A model generated the notes under the pieces. The model did not search any database and was not told the origin of the DNA. It saw only the letters and a program-made list of their open reading frames with translations. A stretch of 64,000 nt of DNA, taken from Chloroflexota bacterium (GTDB lineage Bacteria; Chloroflexota; Anaerolineae; Anaerolineales; Villigracilaceae). The stretch is taken from the NCBI GenBank assembly GCA_016213105.1, contig JACRBN010000007.1, positions 62,001-126,000 of the forward strand, read 5' to 3'. A program made the translations under genes and the position numbers. Of the stretch, positions 29,700 to 39,956 are shown piece after piece (position 1 is the first letter of the stretch; the number at the start of each line of letters is the position of its first letter).

Positions 29700-31196
29700 A
29701 TGCTGGCAGAGCATCTCGAAACCCGCCGCGCACAGTTCATCGCCCTGGCCGACTCCTGGCTGCAGGTGGGAGCTGGTTGCGTACGGTTGCTGGATGGAGG
29801 CGCTGTGCTCACCCAATATCCGCCGAATGGCTCCCTCAGCCCGCATCCGCTGATCGTTCATTCGCGCGCCTCGAACCTGATCCTGCAAATTCACGGGGTC
29901 AAAGCCGACGACTGGTCGGCCACCGCCGCGATGACGCTCGACCTGCTCGACAGCCTGCTCACCGCCGACACGGAACTCGAAAGCCTGACCGCCGCCCTGG
30001 TGGAAACCCAGGATCGCCTCGTGGCGCTATATGAACTGACCCAGGCCACCCGCCGCAAGCTGGGAATTCCCATCCTGCTCGACCTGCTGCTCGAACAGGC
30101 CTGCCACCTGCTGGAGGTCGACGGGGGCTTCACGGTGCTGCTCCAGCCTGGTCAGCCCGCCCTGATCCATCAGAAGGGCAACAACCTGCTGTCCGACGAC
30201 CACATCCACGTGGCCGCCTCGCTCTATCGCCGCGACACAGGCAGGCACACCTTCAAGGATGCGGGCACGCTGCCCATCGGCCTGCGCAACGTGATGATGG
30301 TCTCCCTGCCCGTGCGCGAACAGGTCTTTGCCGCGCTGGGCGTATACAACAAGACCGGCGACTTCACCTCCCCCGACATCAAGCTGGCACAATCCATCGC
30401 CGACCACATCGGCGCGCAACTGGAGAATGCATTCCTACACGAGGAGGCTCTGGCGCATATCCGCCTCGAAACCGAGATGAACGTGGCCCGCCAGGTGCAG
30501 ACCTCGCTCCTGCCGCAAAGCATTCCCGCCATCCCTGGGCTGGATGTGTACGCAGTATCCACGCCCGCCTTGCAGGTGGGCGGCGACTTCTACGATGTGA
30601 TCCTGCGGCCCGCCAAGCCCGTGGTCTTCATGGTCGGCGACGTAACCGGCAAGGGCATGCCCGCCGCCCTGCTCATGGCCATGACCCACACCATCGCCCG
30701 CGCCGCCGTGCGCAACGTGCCCTTCACCCAGCCGCACGAGATCGTCGACCGCCTGAACAACGATCTGATCGAAGACTTCTCCAATGTCGGCATGTTCAGC
30801 ACGGTCTTCGTCGGGATGATCGATCCCGCCACCCGCCAGCTTTCCTTGTGTAATGCCGGCCATAGTCCCGTGGTGTACGCGCCGGCTTCGGGCGACCCGA
30901 TCCTGCTGGAAGCGCAGGACATCCCGATCGGCGTGCTGGATGGCTACTCCTTCAACTCCTACTCCTGCAAGCTGTCTGCCGATGATCTCTTCATCGTCGC
31001 TTCGGACGGTTTTCCCGAGACGCGCAACGCCAGCGGGGAAATGTTCGGCTACGAACGTTTGAAAGCCTGCCTGGCCCTCGGCCGCGCCAGCTCGGCGCGG
31101 GAAATCGCCCAGCAGCTCTTCGATGCCGTCACGCAATTTTCGGGGAACGGCCCGCAGGAAGATGATCGCACCGTGATCGTTATCAAGGTGAGGTGA
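29700..31196 (+). CDS. GAF-PP2C (SpoIIE/RsbU-type) serine phosphatase
   Basis: A 498-residue protein. The first ~90 residues have no assigned fold, a coiled segment follows (SLTAALVETQDRLVALYEL), residues ~120-245 are a GAF-type sensor (LLLEQACHLLEVDGGFTVLLQ to LAQSIADHIGAQLENAF), and residues ~255-498 are the SpoIIE PP2C domain. Metal-binding acidic residues are seen in GGDFYDV, VGDVTGKGMPAAL, VASDGFPE and EDDRTVIVIKV, so an active phosphatase is expected. It would dephosphorylate the STAS proteins encoded on each side. Signal input through GAF is unknown. It begins one base after the STAS stop and is followed three bases later by the kinase gene. Confidence 0.92.
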   Translation: MLAEHLETRRAQFIALADSWLQVGAGCVRLLDGGAVLTQYPPNGSLSPHPLIVHSRASNLILQIHGVKADDWSATAAMTLDLLDSLLTADTELESLTAALVETQDRLVALYELTQATRRKLGIPILLDLLLEQACHLLEVDGGFTVLLQPGQPALIHQKGNNLLSDDHIHVAASLYRRDTGRHTFKDAGTLPIGLRNVMMVSLPVREQVFAALGVYNKTGDFTSPDIKLAQSIADHIGAQLENAFLHEEALAHIRLETEMNVARQVQTSLLPQSIPAIPGLDVYAVSTPALQVGGDFYDVILRPAKPVVFMVGDVTGKGMPAALLMAMTHTIARAAVRNVPFTQPHEIVDRLNNDLIEDFSNVGMFSTVFVGMIDPATRQLSLCNAGHSPVVYAPASGDPILLEAQDIPIGVLDGYSFNSYSCKLSADDLFIVASDGFPETRNASGEMFGYERLKACLALGRASSAREIAQQLFDAVTQFSGNGPQEDDRTVIVIKVR

Positions 31197-31199
31197 GCC

Positions 31200-31616
31200 A
31201 TGGAAACCGAATCCCTCGTCATTCCCGCCACCTATGCCGCCCTGCGCGTTCCCGCCGAACGGCTGCGGAAGATGCTGCTCACCGCCCACATCCCCGAAGC
31301 CACCATCGGCGAGTGCGAACTGGCCTTGCAGGAGCTACTCACCAACCTGGTGGATCACGCCTACAACGGCGACGACCGCAAGATGATCACCGTCCGCTTT
31401 CAACTCGACACCCAATCCTTCACCATCGAAACCGTCGACTATGGCCGCCGCGCCCAGCTCGACCTGGACGAAGTCGGCATGCCCGACCCCGCCAGCTTGT
31501 CCGAAGGCGGATACGGCATGGCCCTGATCAAGGCACTCATGAACGATGTCCGCTACGAAAACGAAGGACGCAGGAACACCTGGCGCCTGGTCAAACTTTT
31601 TCAGACAAGCCCGTAA
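31200..31616 (+). CDS. RsbW-like anti-sigma serine kinase
   Basis: A 138-residue GHKL (HATPase_c_2) kinase. The N-box is ELALQELLTNLVDHAYNG, with catalytic Glu and Mg-binding Asn. The G1 box is DYGRRA, and the glycine lid is SEGGYGMALIKALMNDV. In partner switching such proteins bind either a sigma factor or a STAS antagonist and phosphorylate the latter. No sigma factor gene is visible in the window, so the target may be elsewhere or may not be a sigma factor. Confidence 0.92.
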   Translation: METESLVIPATYAALRVPAERLRKMLLTAHIPEATIGECELALQELLTNLVDHAYNGDDRKMITVRFQLDTQSFTIETVDYGRRAQLDLDEVGMPDPASLSEGGYGMALIKALMNDVRYENEGRRNTWRLVKLFQTSP

Positions 31617-31628
31617 ACGGAGACTCAC

Positions 31629-31973
31629 ATGACCATCGAAATCACAACCAAGGAGCACACCATCAGGATCATCGTCCTTGCGCTGAACGGCAGGCTGGAT
31701 GCCTTCGAGGCGCCCGCCTTGCGCAAGGTCTGCGACGATTACCTGGCCCAGCAGGTCAATCACATCGTCTTCGACCTGACCGAAGTCTCCATGCTCGACT
31801 CGGCCGGCCTGGCCGTGCTGGTCAGCACGCTCAAGCGCACGCGCCTCGCCAACGGCGATGTGCGCCTGATCTGGCCGCGCGCCGAAGCCGCCGCGCGCAT
31901 CCTGAAACTCACCAAGTTCGACCAGGTCTTTCAATCCATCGAACCCTCCCAGATCGTACCCAGGGGTTTTTGA
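31629..31973 (+). CDS. STAS-domain anti-sigma factor antagonist (second copy)
   Basis: A 114-residue STAS protein, clearly distinct in sequence from the first. VFDLTEVSMLDSAGLAVLVSTLK carries the phosphorylatable Ser (LDS). The C-terminus KLTKFDQVFQSIEP is typical of the family. Start supported by GGAGACTCAC upstream. Two different antagonists for one kinase and one phosphatase suggest two inputs or outputs. Confidence 0.92.
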   Translation: MTIEITTKEHTIRIIVLALNGRLDAFEAPALRKVCDDYLAQQVNHIVFDLTEVSMLDSAGLAVLVSTLKRTRLANGDVRLIWPRAEAAARILKLTKFDQVFQSIEPSQIVPRGF

Positions 31974-31992
31974 TCTGGCAACGGAGAAAAGT

Positions 31993-32361
31993 ATGACCTC
32001 GATATTGATCGTCGACGATGACCCGAACAGCCAGCGCGTGTTGAGCTACACGCTTCGCAAGAATGGGTACGATGCCCGCATTGCCGCCAACGGGGAGAAC
32101 GCGCTCAGCCTGCTGGGCGAATCCGCCTCGGACCTGGTCATCGTGGACATGGCCATGCCCGTCATGGATGGCCTGACCCTGCTGCGTCACATGCGCGCCG
32201 ATGAGCGCCTGCGCGGCGTCCCTGTCATCATCCTGACCGGCAGCGGCGATGACTACGACCGCCTGCAAGCGGAACAGGCGGGCATCCAGGGTTTCCTGAG
32301 CAAACCCTCCAGTTCGAAGACGGTGCTCGAGGTGGTCCGTCACGCGTTGGGACAGGAATGA
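31993..32361 (+). CDS. Single-domain response regulator
   Basis: A 122-residue CheY-like receiver with no output domain. The acidic pocket (IVDDDPN), the phospho-acceptor Asp near residue 50 (LVIVDMAMPVMDG), the Thr of VIILTGS and the Lys of FLSKPSS are all present, so it should be phosphorylated. The hybrid histidine kinase at 33640 is the obvious nearby partner. It ends two bases before the flippase gene, which ties signalling to glycan export transcriptionally. Confidence 0.93.
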   Translation: MTSILIVDDDPNSQRVLSYTLRKNGYDARIAANGENALSLLGESASDLVIVDMAMPVMDGLTLLRHMRADERLRGVPVIILTGSGDDYDRLQAEQAGIQGFLSKPSSSKTVLEVVRHALGQE

Positions 32362-32362
32362 C

Positions 32363-33634
32363 GTGTTGAAACGTTTGCTCGGCTCCAAACTGGCCTCCGC
32401 CAGCCTGATCTTGATGATCAGCATGACCGTGGTCAATGCGGGTAATTACGTCTATAACCTGATCCTCGGCCGCTGGCTGGGTCCCGCCATGTTCGCGGAC
32501 CTGTCGCTGATCGTCACGCTGCTGCTGGTGGTCACCTTCATCACCGTCCCATTGCAGATGACCACCGCCCGCTACGCCGCCATCCACACCGCGGACGGGG
32601 ACGCGGCGGCGCTGTCGCAGGTGCGGCGCTTCACGGCGCTGGCAGCCCTGGGCTTCGGCCTGGCCCTGACCGTGATCTTCACCCTGGGCGCGCCGCTCTG
32701 GCAGGGATTCTTCCACACAGCCTCCGCCTGGCCGTTTGCGCTCTTCGGCCTGGCCCTGCCCTTTAGTCTCATGCAGGGCGTGGAGCGCGGCGTGCTGCAA
32801 GGGCAGACCTGCTTCGGGATCCTGGCGGTCACCTACCAGGTCGAGATGTGGACGCGCCTGCTGATCGGCGTGGGGCTGGTGGCGCTCGGGATGTCGGTCA
32901 ATGGCGCAGTGATTGGCATCAGCCTGTCCTTCGTCGCCACCTGGCTGGCGGCCCGCCTGGCCGTGAAAAAACTCCCCGGGGCCCGCCCTCTGGATCGTGA
33001 GACGCGCGCGGCGCTGGTCGCCTTTGCCCTGCCCGTGCTGGTCTCGCAACTGGGACAGATTCTGATCAACAACAGCGACGTGCTGCTGGTGCGCCGCTTC
33101 CACGAGGCCGAAACGGCGGGACAATACGCCGCCCTGGCCCTGATCGGGCGCATCGTGTTCTTCGCCACCTGGTCGGTGGTGACCACCATGTTCCCCATCG
33201 TGGCCCAACGGCAGAAGAAGGGTGAGCCGCACCGCCACCTGCTGTGGGTCTCGCTCAGCATCGTGGCGGGCATTTCCGCGCCCATCATCCTGGCCGCGCT
33301 ATTCTTCCCCGACTTCATCGTGACGATTTTATTTGGCGCGCAATATTTGGGCGTCGCCCATTTGCTCTGGCTGTACGCGCTGGCTACCTCGCTGTATGCG
33401 CTGGCCAACGTGGTCATCAACTACCGCCTGTCGCTGGGCATGGGACGCGAAACGCGCTTTGCCGTCGCCGCGGGTGTGGCGCAGGTGCTGGGCATCCTTC
33501 TATTTCACGAAACGATGGCGCAGGTGGTGTGGGTGCAGGTTATCGTGATGGCGGCGCTCTTCACGCTCCTTCTGGCATATAACTTCCTCTCCCACAAACG
33601 AGAAAGCGCCGCAAGCGCGGCGGAAACGGTCTGA
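32363..33634 (+). CDS. Polysaccharide flippase (Wzx/MATE-like)
   Basis: A 423-residue polytopic protein with about twelve hydrophobic segments, starting with [21 protein letters not shown], the typical first-helix pair of oligosaccharide flippases of the MOP superfamily. The internal AYFLVRRF-like segment ([28 protein letters not shown]) also fits. The start is GTG directly after the receiver gene. It would move a lipid-linked glycan across the membrane after assembly by the GT2/GT4 enzymes. No Wzy polymerase is certain in the window, though the 1008-residue protein could have a related function. Confidence 0.88.
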   Translation: MLKRLLGSKLASASLILMISMTVVNAGNYVYNLILGRWLGPAMFADLSLIVTLLLVVTFITVPLQMTTARYAAIHTADGDAAALSQVRRFTALAALGFGLALTVIFTLGAPLWQGFFHTASAWPFALFGLALPFSLMQGVERGVLQGQTCFGILAVTYQVEMWTRLLIGVGLVALGMSVNGAVIGISLSFVATWLAARLAVKKLPGARPLDRETRAALVAFALPVLVSQLGQILINNSDVLLVRRFHEAETAGQYAALALIGRIVFFATWSVVTTMFPIVAQRQKKGEPHRHLLWVSLSIVAGISAPIILAALFFPDFIVTILFGAQYLGVAHLLWLYALATSLYALANVVINYRLSLGMGRETRFAVAAGVAQVLGILLFHETMAQVVWVQVIVMAALFTLLLAYNFLSHKRESAASAAETV

Positions 33635-33639
33635 CGGTT

Positions 33640-36600
33640 ATGCTCGAAATCCTGCTTTCCCTCTCTCCCGAAGCCATCCTCCTCTTCGACATGGACGGAA
33701 CGATCCTGGGCGCCAATTCTGCCGCCGAGGAGACTTTCGGCTTTTCGCGCGCCGAACTGATCGGGAAGCCTTTGTCCCTGCTGCTGCCCGAACGGTATCA
33801 TGCCGGTCACACAGCCCTTTTCCAGCGCTTTGCGAACGAGAAAACCAGGTTGAGGCGCATGGGAGACGTTCGTCCCGTGTTTGCCCGACGCAAGAACGGA
33901 GCTGAACTGCCTGTCGAGATTGCCGTCGGATATGGCCTGCTCGAGAAAAAACCGATGCTGGTGGCCATTCTGCACGACCTGACGGAGTCAAACCAGACCC
34001 GCGATTTGATCCGCTCCCTGGCCCTGATGCCCGATGAAAACCCGAATCCCGTCATCCGCATGAAACCAGACGGCGGCGTGCTGTACGCCAACCCAAGCGG
34101 GAGGCAATTGTTGGAAGCCGCCGGGCAAAACGGGGCAGATCTGGCCCCCTGCGAGTGGATCGAGGAGGCTGTCCAACGGCTCGCCACCGGTCAGCAAAAG
34201 GAAATCTTCCTGCGCTACGCAGGCCGGCTATATTCCTGTGTGTTCGCGCCGGTCGTGGAAATGGGCTACATCAACATCTACGGCCTGGATATCACCGAAC
34301 GCGAGGCGGAGAAGGAAAGGTTGAAGCTCTCCGATCAAATCCTGAACGCCATTGGCAACCTGGTGCTGGTGGCCGACAAAAAGGCCAGCATCCTGTACGT
34401 CAGCCCGTCGGTAAAAAAGATACTCGGGTATGAACCTGGGGAAATCCTGGGCGAGGGCTGGTGGCAGGTGGAACGCATCTCGGGCGGCAACGTGGAAGCG
34501 GAAAAGAATTACATCCGCCGTGTGGCAGGCGGAGAAATCGAAGCGGATGGCATCCCCTACGAGCACCGCGTGCGCCACAAGGACGGTTCCTGGCGCTGGT
34601 TGATGCTGGCCGACGCAAAAGGCCCGCAGGATACCCTGATCGGCATCGGCACCGACATCACCGAACGCAAGCTGGCCGAGGAAAGCCTGTGGTCGCGCGA
34701 GGCCATTCTGGAGGCGGTCACCTTTACCGCCACGAAATTGCTGCACTCCTTCGATTGGGAAAAATCGGCCGACGAGGTTCTCCAGCGCCTGGGACAGGCA
34801 ACCGGCGTCAGCCGCGTTTACATCTTCGAGAACCGTTTCAACGAAGAAGGCACCCTGCTCACCAGCCAGCGTTTCGAGTGGGTTGCCGGGGGCGTCATCC
34901 CCCAGATCGACAATCCCGACCTGCAAAACGTCCCCTTGTTGGAGGCGGGCTTCTCGCGCTGGGTGGAACTGCTCAGCCAGGGCCAACTGGTGTATGGGCA
35001 GGTGGCGGATTTCCCCGCCGACGAACGCGCCCTGCTGGAACCCCAGGAGATTCTGTCCCTGGTGGTGGTGCCTGTTTTCGTCGAGAAACTCTGGTGGGGC
35101 TTCATCGGCTTCGATAGCTGCAAGGTGGCCCATGAATGGAGCGCCCCCGAGCGCGATGCCCTGCTGACCGCCGCCAACCTGCTCGGCGAGGCTATCCAAA
35201 ACACGCAGGCCGATGAAATCCTGCGCAAGAACGAAGAGTCGCTGCGAGCGCTGTACGAAGTGACCGCCTCGCAGGAGACCCTCGAACGCAAGTTACAACT
35301 GCTCCTGGATCTGGGCACCCACCGCTTCGGCCTGCCGACCGGGATTCTCTCCCACATCACGGACCAGCAATTCACGGCGGTCTCCGTCAGGGCCGGGGAT
35401 TCCTCCTTCCAGGAAGGCGACACCTTCGCTCTGGGCAATACCTATTGCCAGGAAACGATCAATTCGATGCTGCCCATCGGCTTCGAAAACGCCGGGCGGA
35501 GCAAATGGGCGGCGCATCCCGCTTACAAAATATTCAGGATCGAAGCCTATCTTGGAATGCCCGTCATGGTCAACGGCAGGGCATATGGGACCCTGAGCTT
35601 TTCGAGTTTCCTTCCACATGCCACCCCGTTTACGAGCGCGGAAAGGAACCTGCTACGTCTGATGGCGCAATGGATCGGAACCGAGATCGAACGCGACCAG
35701 GCCACCCGCCGCCTGAAGGCCTATGCCGCCGAGATTGAGCAAAAGAACAAGGATCTGGCCGAGGCCCGCGACCGCGCCCTGGAAGCCTCCTACCTCAAGA
35801 GCGCCTTCCTGGCCACTATGAGCCACGAGATTCGCACCCCCATGAACGCCGTGCTCGGCATGAACGAACTGCTGCTCGACACCGACCTCGACCCCGAACA
35901 ACGCGAATTCGCCAGCGTCGTGCATAACTCGGCGGAAGCGCTGCTCACCCTGTTGAACGACATCCTGGACTTCTCCAAAATCGAGGCGGGCAAGCTGCTC
36001 CTCAACCCTGCCCCCTTCGACCCGCGCCAGATCGTCAATGAAGCCGTCGACTTGTTCCGCGCGCGCGCCGTCGAAAAAGAAATTGCTCTGGATGTCAGCA
36101 TCGACCCAGCCATCCCCTCCCACTTCATCGGGGACGCGGGACGCATCCGCCAGGTGCTCACGAATTTGATCGGCAATGCCATCAAGTTCACCGACAAAGG
36201 CGGCGTCGATGTTCACATCAACGGCACGCCGCTAAAGAATGACATTATCATGGTCACCTTCAGCGTCAGGGACAGCGGCATCGGGATCCCCGCCCCGATC
36301 CTCCCCAAGTTGTTCGAACCCTTCACCCAGGCCGACGACAGCATCACCCGCAAATACGGCGGCTCGGGCCTGGGCCTGGCCATTTCCCGCCGCCTGGCCG
36401 ATATGATGCACGGTGAGTTGGGAGTGGACAGCGCCGAAGGAGAGGGCTCCACCTTCTGGATGAGTCTCCCGCTTCAACAGGCCGACACCACACACCCGGC
36501 CGAAGGCCTGCCCGCCGTTCCCCAGGCGGACCCTTTGCCCGGGCCCGTCCCGCCTGCCTTCCAATGCCAGCGGCCCGTGTTGATCGTGGAGGATAACCTT

Positions 36601-36942
36601 ATCAACCAGCGCCTGCTCGCGCACCAGTTGAACGCGCTGGGCCTGAACAGCCTGACCGCATCGACCGGCGGCGAGGCCTTGGAAATGCACCACGTGTACC
36701 GCGACGAACTCTGCCTGATCCTGATGGACATGCAGATGCCCGACATGGATGGCCCCACCGTGACGCGCATCATCCGCGAAAGGGAACGGGAGCTGGGGAC
36801 GCGCGTCCCCATCGTGGCCGTGACCGCCAACGTCTTGCAGGCGGATCGCGATCAATGCTTCGAGGCTGGCATGGATGACTACCTGACCAAACCCATTCCG
36901 CGCGCCGCCCTTGAGGAAGTTCTGAAAAAATGGCTGAACTGA
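33640..36942 (+). CDS. Hybrid histidine kinase with PAS and GAF sensors
   Basis: An 1100-residue cytoplasmic sensor with no membrane segment. Order: PAS (~1-115), PAS-like (~125-220), PAS/PAC (~230-350, ending [12 protein letters not shown]), GAF (~365-525), GAF (~545-690), coiled coil (~695-720), HisKA ([18 protein letters not shown], His near 728), HATPase (N-box [17 protein letters not shown]1 [13 protein letters not shown]2 [27 protein letters not shown]) and a C-terminal receiver ([31 protein letters not shown]). All catalytic boxes are intact. No Hpt domain is present, so a separate phosphotransfer step or the receiver at 31993 may take part. It lies five bases after the flippase gene and ends the glycan/signalling run. 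Confidence 0.93.
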   Translation: MLEILLSLSPEAILLFDMDGTILGANSAAEETFGFSRAELIGKPLSLLLPERYHAGHTALFQRFANEKTRLRRMGDVRPVFARRKNGAELPVEIAVGYGLLEKKPMLVAILHDLTESNQTRDLIRSLALMPDENPNPVIRMKPDGGVLYANPSGRQLLEAAGQNGADLAPCEWIEEAVQRLATGQQKEIFLRYAGRLYSCVFAPVVEMGYINIYGLDITEREAEKERLKLSDQILNAIGNLVLVADKKASILYVSPSVKKILGYEPGEILGEGWWQVERISGGNVEAEKNYIRRVAGGEIEADGIPYEHRVRHKDGSWRWLMLADAKGPQDTLIGIGTDITERKLAEESLWSREAILEAVTFTATKLLHSFDWEKSADEVLQRLGQATGVSRVYIFENRFNEEGTLLTSQRFEWVAGGVIPQIDNPDLQNVPLLEAGFSRWVELLSQGQLVYGQVADFPADERALLEPQEILSLVVVPVFVEKLWWGFIGFDSCKVAHEWSAPERDALLTAANLLGEAIQNTQADEILRKNEESLRALYEVTASQETLERKLQLLLDLGTHRFGLPTGILSHITDQQFTAVSVRAGDSSFQEGDTFALGNTYCQETINSMLPIGFENAGRSKWAAHPAYKIFRIEAYLGMPVMVNGRAYGTLSFSSFLPHATPFTSAERNLLRLMAQWIGTEIERDQATRRLKAYAAEIEQKNKDLAEARDRALEASYLKSAFLATMSHEIRTPMNAVLGMNELLLDTDLDPEQREFASVVHNSAEALLTLLNDILDFSKIEAGKLLLNPAPFDPRQIVNEAVDLFRARAVEKEIALDVSIDPAIPSHFIGDAGRIRQVLTNLIGNAIKFTDKGGVDVHINGTPLKNDIIMVTFSVRDSGIGIPAPILPKLFEPFTQADDSITRKYGGSGLGLAISRRLADMMHGELGVDSAEGEGSTFWMSLPLQQADTTHPAEGLPAVPQADPLPGPVPPAFQCQRPVLIVEDNLINQRLLAHQLNALGLNSLTASTGGEALEMHHVYRDELCLILMDMQMPDMDGPTVTRIIRERERELGTRVPIVAVTANVLQADRDQCFEAGMDDYLTKPIPRAALEEVLKKWLN

Positions 36943-36969
36943 AATACAGCGCGAGGCTGCGCGCAAACG

Positions 36970-39594
36970 TCATGCCGGGCGAAGCGCGGCATCACCACCC
37001 ACAGCATACTCGTCCAACATCTCGCTGAAGGTGACTTTATCCCCGTTCGATCCTTTGGCTTTGCCCAACACCAGGGGGCGGAGTTTTTCCAGGGCCTTCT
37101 GGTCAGGCGCCATGAAGACCAGCCTGCCTGCGCCGACCTCCCCCTCGACCATCGCTAAAATCTGCCTCGACCGCGCGACATTCCCGTCGCGCCACTCCAC
37201 TTCAGCCAGGGCGACGAACGCAGCCAGCATACCCGTCTTGTGACCGAGGGCGTGGTTGCCGCGCAGGCACACCAAAGCCTGCTCACGCGCCTCCGACAGG
37301 TTGCCGGCCTGCAAGGCGGCATAGGCCAGTAGGCGTTGCGGGAAGGGCTGCTGGTAATCGTTGCCGATGGCCTGGAACATCTCCAGCGCCCGATTGGCGT
37401 GTTGCGCCGAAGCGGCATAATCATCCAGCAAATTGGATACGAGGGACATGTTCGCCAGGTTGATGCCCATGCTGATGCGGTCCTCGATGGACATGGCTAC
37501 GCGCAGCGAGCGGTCGTACGCATGCAGGGCTTCCGCATATTTCCCATCCAATCGCAGCGTATCGGCCTGCACACGCATGGCGTAACTCTGCGCCCAAACA
37601 TTCCTGGCCGAGACGGCAACCTGGGTGGCTTCGAGGAGGATCGCCCGCGCCTCGTCATGTTCACTCTGATGGTAGAGCACCAGGCCCAGGCTGGTCAGCG
37701 CCAGGCTCAGGCGGTGAACGTGCCCATGCTGTCGGCACACGGCCACGCAGCGCTCCAGGGCTGCGTGGGCCTCGGGCAGCATCCACTTTTCGCGATACAC
37801 ATCCCCCAAATAATACAAAGCGTTGGCCTGGGTTATCGCATCGCCGGTGCGCTCCGTCAACTCCACGGCCGCTTGGCAATATTCCTCCCCCTTCGAAAGA
37901 TCATCGCGCCAATAAGACAGGGCGCCCGCCAGGTACAACAGACGTCCACGCAGGGATGCGTACCCGGGCTGGGAGGCAAGCGGCAGGCAGGCCTGCACCC
38001 ATTCGAGCGCCTCGCGGTAGTTGCTGTGCTTCAACCAGATCACGCCCACTGAAGCCACCAGCAGCAATTGATCGTCGAGGCAGGCTTGTGGATTCAAACC
38101 CCAATCCAGGGCGGCGCGCAGGTTGTTGTGCTCCTGCTCCACCCGCTGACGGACCTCACGGGGCGCGGCCTGGTCCAATTGGGCGGCCATCTGGCTGGCC
38201 CAGGCCGAAAACCAGGCCAGATGACGGTTGCGCACGGAGGTCCACTCGCCGCCTTCCTCCAGCTTTTGGTGGGCGTAATGACGAATGGTATCGAGAAAAC
38301 GGTAACGGGACGTCTGCCCGTCGGCATCCACCGCCACCAGGGAACGGTCGACCAGCCCCAGCAGCAGGTCGAAGACGCTCCCGCGTGGACAGGTCTGATC
38401 GTCGCTGCAAACGGCTTCGGCGGCCTCCAGCGTCCAGCCGCCCGCAAAGACGGACAGGCGCGCAAGCAGCACGCGTTCAGGCTCGGAGAGCAGGTGATAG
38501 CTCCACTCCACGGCACCGAGCATGGTCTTGCGCCAGGCGGGCTGGTCGCGCCGTCCACGCGTAAGCCATTGGAAGCGGCGGTGGAACTGTTCGAGCATGG
38601 CAGTCAGGCCGATGGTCTGGATGCGGGCGGCGGCCAGCTCGAGGGCCAGGGGCAGGCCGTCCAAACGGCGGCAGACTTCGGCCACGCCCGAGGCGTTCTC
38701 GTCGGTCAGGACGAAATCTGGTTTGACGGCGCGGGCGCGGTCCACAAACAATTGCACGGCGGGAATCCCGTCGATGGCGCTGGCCGAGAAGCGCTCCCCT
38801 CCAGGCAGCTCGAAGGGCCGCAGGGGATACTCGTGCTCGCCCGCAATACGCAGCGCCTCGCGGCTGGTGACCAGCATCCTAACCCGCGGGGCGCCCGCCA
38901 GCAGGGAGGTCAGCAACTTCGCGGCAGGCAGCACCTGTTCGAAATTATCGAGCACGATCAGCAGGTGCTTCTTTTGAATGAAAGCCTGGAGCAAGGCCAG
39001 ACGCGAAGCCGTAGAGGAGGCATCCTGCACGCCCAATGCTTCGCACAAGGTCGGCATGACCATCTCGGCCTGCTCGACGGGCGCCAGGTCGACGAAGACC
39101 GCTCCATCCTGAAAACGGGGCGCAAGCTGCTCGGCCACATGCTGGGCCAGGCGGGTCTTCCCCACCCCTGGCGGACCAAACAAGGTCAGGATGCGGATAT
39201 TGTCATCCATCAGGGAAGCCTGAATGGCTGCCGCCTCCCTTTCACGGCCAAACATGGGAGCCAGGTTGGACAGGCCGGGGGAAAGTGGCTGGGATTCACT
39301 GGCAGGTTCCGATTTCTCTGATGTGTTTTTTTGAGCCTTCAGCGCCAGCATCAACAGGCGCTCGACCCAGTCCTCCTCATAACGCAGATCGAGGGCGGGG
39401 ATGAAACGCGCCTTGATGACAGCCAGATCGGGAACGCGGGCATTGTTTTCAAGGTAGCTGACGTAGCTGTAGTGATAACCCGCCTGCGCCGCCAGGTCGC
39501 GCTGGGAAAGCTGCACGCGCTCGCGCAGGTAACGCAGGAGTTCGCCAAAGGTGTCGAAACTTTCGGGAGTGATGCCTGTCTGTTTTTTTGGCAT
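36970..39594 (-). CDS. HTH-NB-ARC-TPR (STAND) regulator
   Basis: An 874-residue protein. Residues ~10-75 are an XRE-type helix-turn-helix (FGELLRYLRERVQLSQRDLAAQAGYHYSYVSYLENN). Residues ~115-450 are an NB-ARC-like STAND NTPase with Walker A GPPGVGKTRLAQ, Walker B LLIVLDNFEQVL, and GLPLALELAAARIQ (the GLPL motif). From ~500 on, helical repeats of TPR type follow. No C-terminal output domain is seen, so DNA binding is at the N-terminus. STAND regulators switch on ligand binding to the repeats. It is probably leaderless (TAAAAT five bases before the ATG) and is divergent from the zinc-ribbon gene, with palindromes in the shared 130-base gap. Confidence 0.92.
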   Translation of the reverse strand: MPKKQTGITPESFDTFGELLRYLRERVQLSQRDLAAQAGYHYSYVSYLENNARVPDLAVIKARFIPALDLRYEEDWVERLLMLALKAQKNTSEKSEPASESQPLSPGLSNLAPMFGREREAAAIQASLMDDNIRILTLFGPPGVGKTRLAQHVAEQLAPRFQDGAVFVDLAPVEQAEMVMPTLCEALGVQDASSTASRLALLQAFIQKKHLLIVLDNFEQVLPAAKLLTSLLAGAPRVRMLVTSREALRIAGEHEYPLRPFELPGGERFSASAIDGIPAVQLFVDRARAVKPDFVLTDENASGVAEVCRRLDGLPLALELAAARIQTIGLTAMLEQFHRRFQWLTRGRRDQPAWRKTMLGAVEWSYHLLSEPERVLLARLSVFAGGWTLEAAEAVCSDDQTCPRGSVFDLLLGLVDRSLVAVDADGQTSRYRFLDTIRHYAHQKLEEGGEWTSVRNRHLAWFSAWASQMAAQLDQAAPREVRQRVEQEHNNLRAALDWGLNPQACLDDQLLLVASVGVIWLKHSNYREALEWVQACLPLASQPGYASLRGRLLYLAGALSYWRDDLSKGEEYCQAAVELTERTGDAITQANALYYLGDVYREKWMLPEAHAALERCVAVCRQHGHVHRLSLALTSLGLVLYHQSEHDEARAILLEATQVAVSARNVWAQSYAMRVQADTLRLDGKYAEALHAYDRSLRVAMSIEDRISMGINLANMSLVSNLLDDYAASAQHANRALEMFQAIGNDYQQPFPQRLLAYAALQAGNLSEAREQALVCLRGNHALGHKTGMLAAFVALAEVEWRDGNVARSRQILAMVEGEVGAGRLVFMAPDQKALEKLRPLVLGKAKGSNGDKVTFSEMLDEYAVGGDAALRPA

Positions 39595-39599
39595 AAGGA

Positions 39600-39688
39600 A
39601 TTTTACCCCAACGTCTTCCTGTTGAGGTTAATTGTTGAGTTAAATTGTCAACAAAAGTGACGACTGTCAACAGTCGGGGCCGTATGAT
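39600..39688. promoter_or_regulatory. Divergent promoter region with operator-like palindromes
   Basis: TTGTTGA (39632-39638) and TCAACAA (39648-39654) form a spaced inverted repeat. CGACTGTCAACAGTCG (39661-39676) is a second near-perfect palindrome, and the octamer TGTCAACA occurs at 39646 and again 19 bases later at 39665. A plus-strand -10 (TATGAT, 39683-39688) follows the second palindrome. The minus-strand -10 (TAAAAT) is at 39600-39605. The spacing suits cooperative binding by the neighbouring HTH regulator. Confidence 0.6.
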
Positions 39689-39723
39689 GGGGAATATCCG
39701 ACTTCCAAAAGAGGAGACGAACC

Positions 39724-39921
39724 ATGCAATGCCTGCAATGTCAAACCGAAGCGGAAATGGCCCCCAGCCAATTGTACGCGCGCTGCCCGGCCTGCAAATC
39801 CCTGTTCATGAACGTGGCAGGCAATTGGCAACTTTATCCTGTGGAAGATAGCCAGCGCAACATGATCGAACATTCGCTGGGCTTTTCCAACCCCGCAGAA
39901 GCAGACACCCACGCGGCCTGA
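39724..39921 (+). CDS. Small zinc-ribbon-type protein
   Basis: A 65-residue protein with two CxxC knuckles (CLQC and CPAC) that should bind one zinc ion, followed by a hydrophilic tail. I do not recognise a named family. It is preceded by GAGGAGAC and lies 35 bases before the SLH-anchored propeller gene, so both may be on one transcript controlled by the divergent STAND regulator. Small zinc ribbons of this kind can act as transcription or protein-interaction adapters, but the role here is unknown. Confidence 0.75.
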   Translation: MQCLQCQTEAEMAPSQLYARCPACKSLFMNVAGNWQLYPVEDSQRNMIEHSLGFSNPAEADTHAA

Positions 39922-39956
39922 AGATTTTCATCCTCATCATTGCCAAAGGAGGCAAC

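Noticed and set aside
29360-31973. A stressosome (RsbR/S/T) instead of simple partner switching
   Set aside because: There is no RsbR-type globin/STAS fusion and no RsbT-like kinase separate from the RsbW-like one; the set is phosphatase, one kinase and two single-domain STAS proteins.
38068-39321. A 417-residue plus-strand open frame inside the STAND regulator
   Set aside because: Antisense shadow of a strongly conserved NB-ARC gene; no motif of its own.
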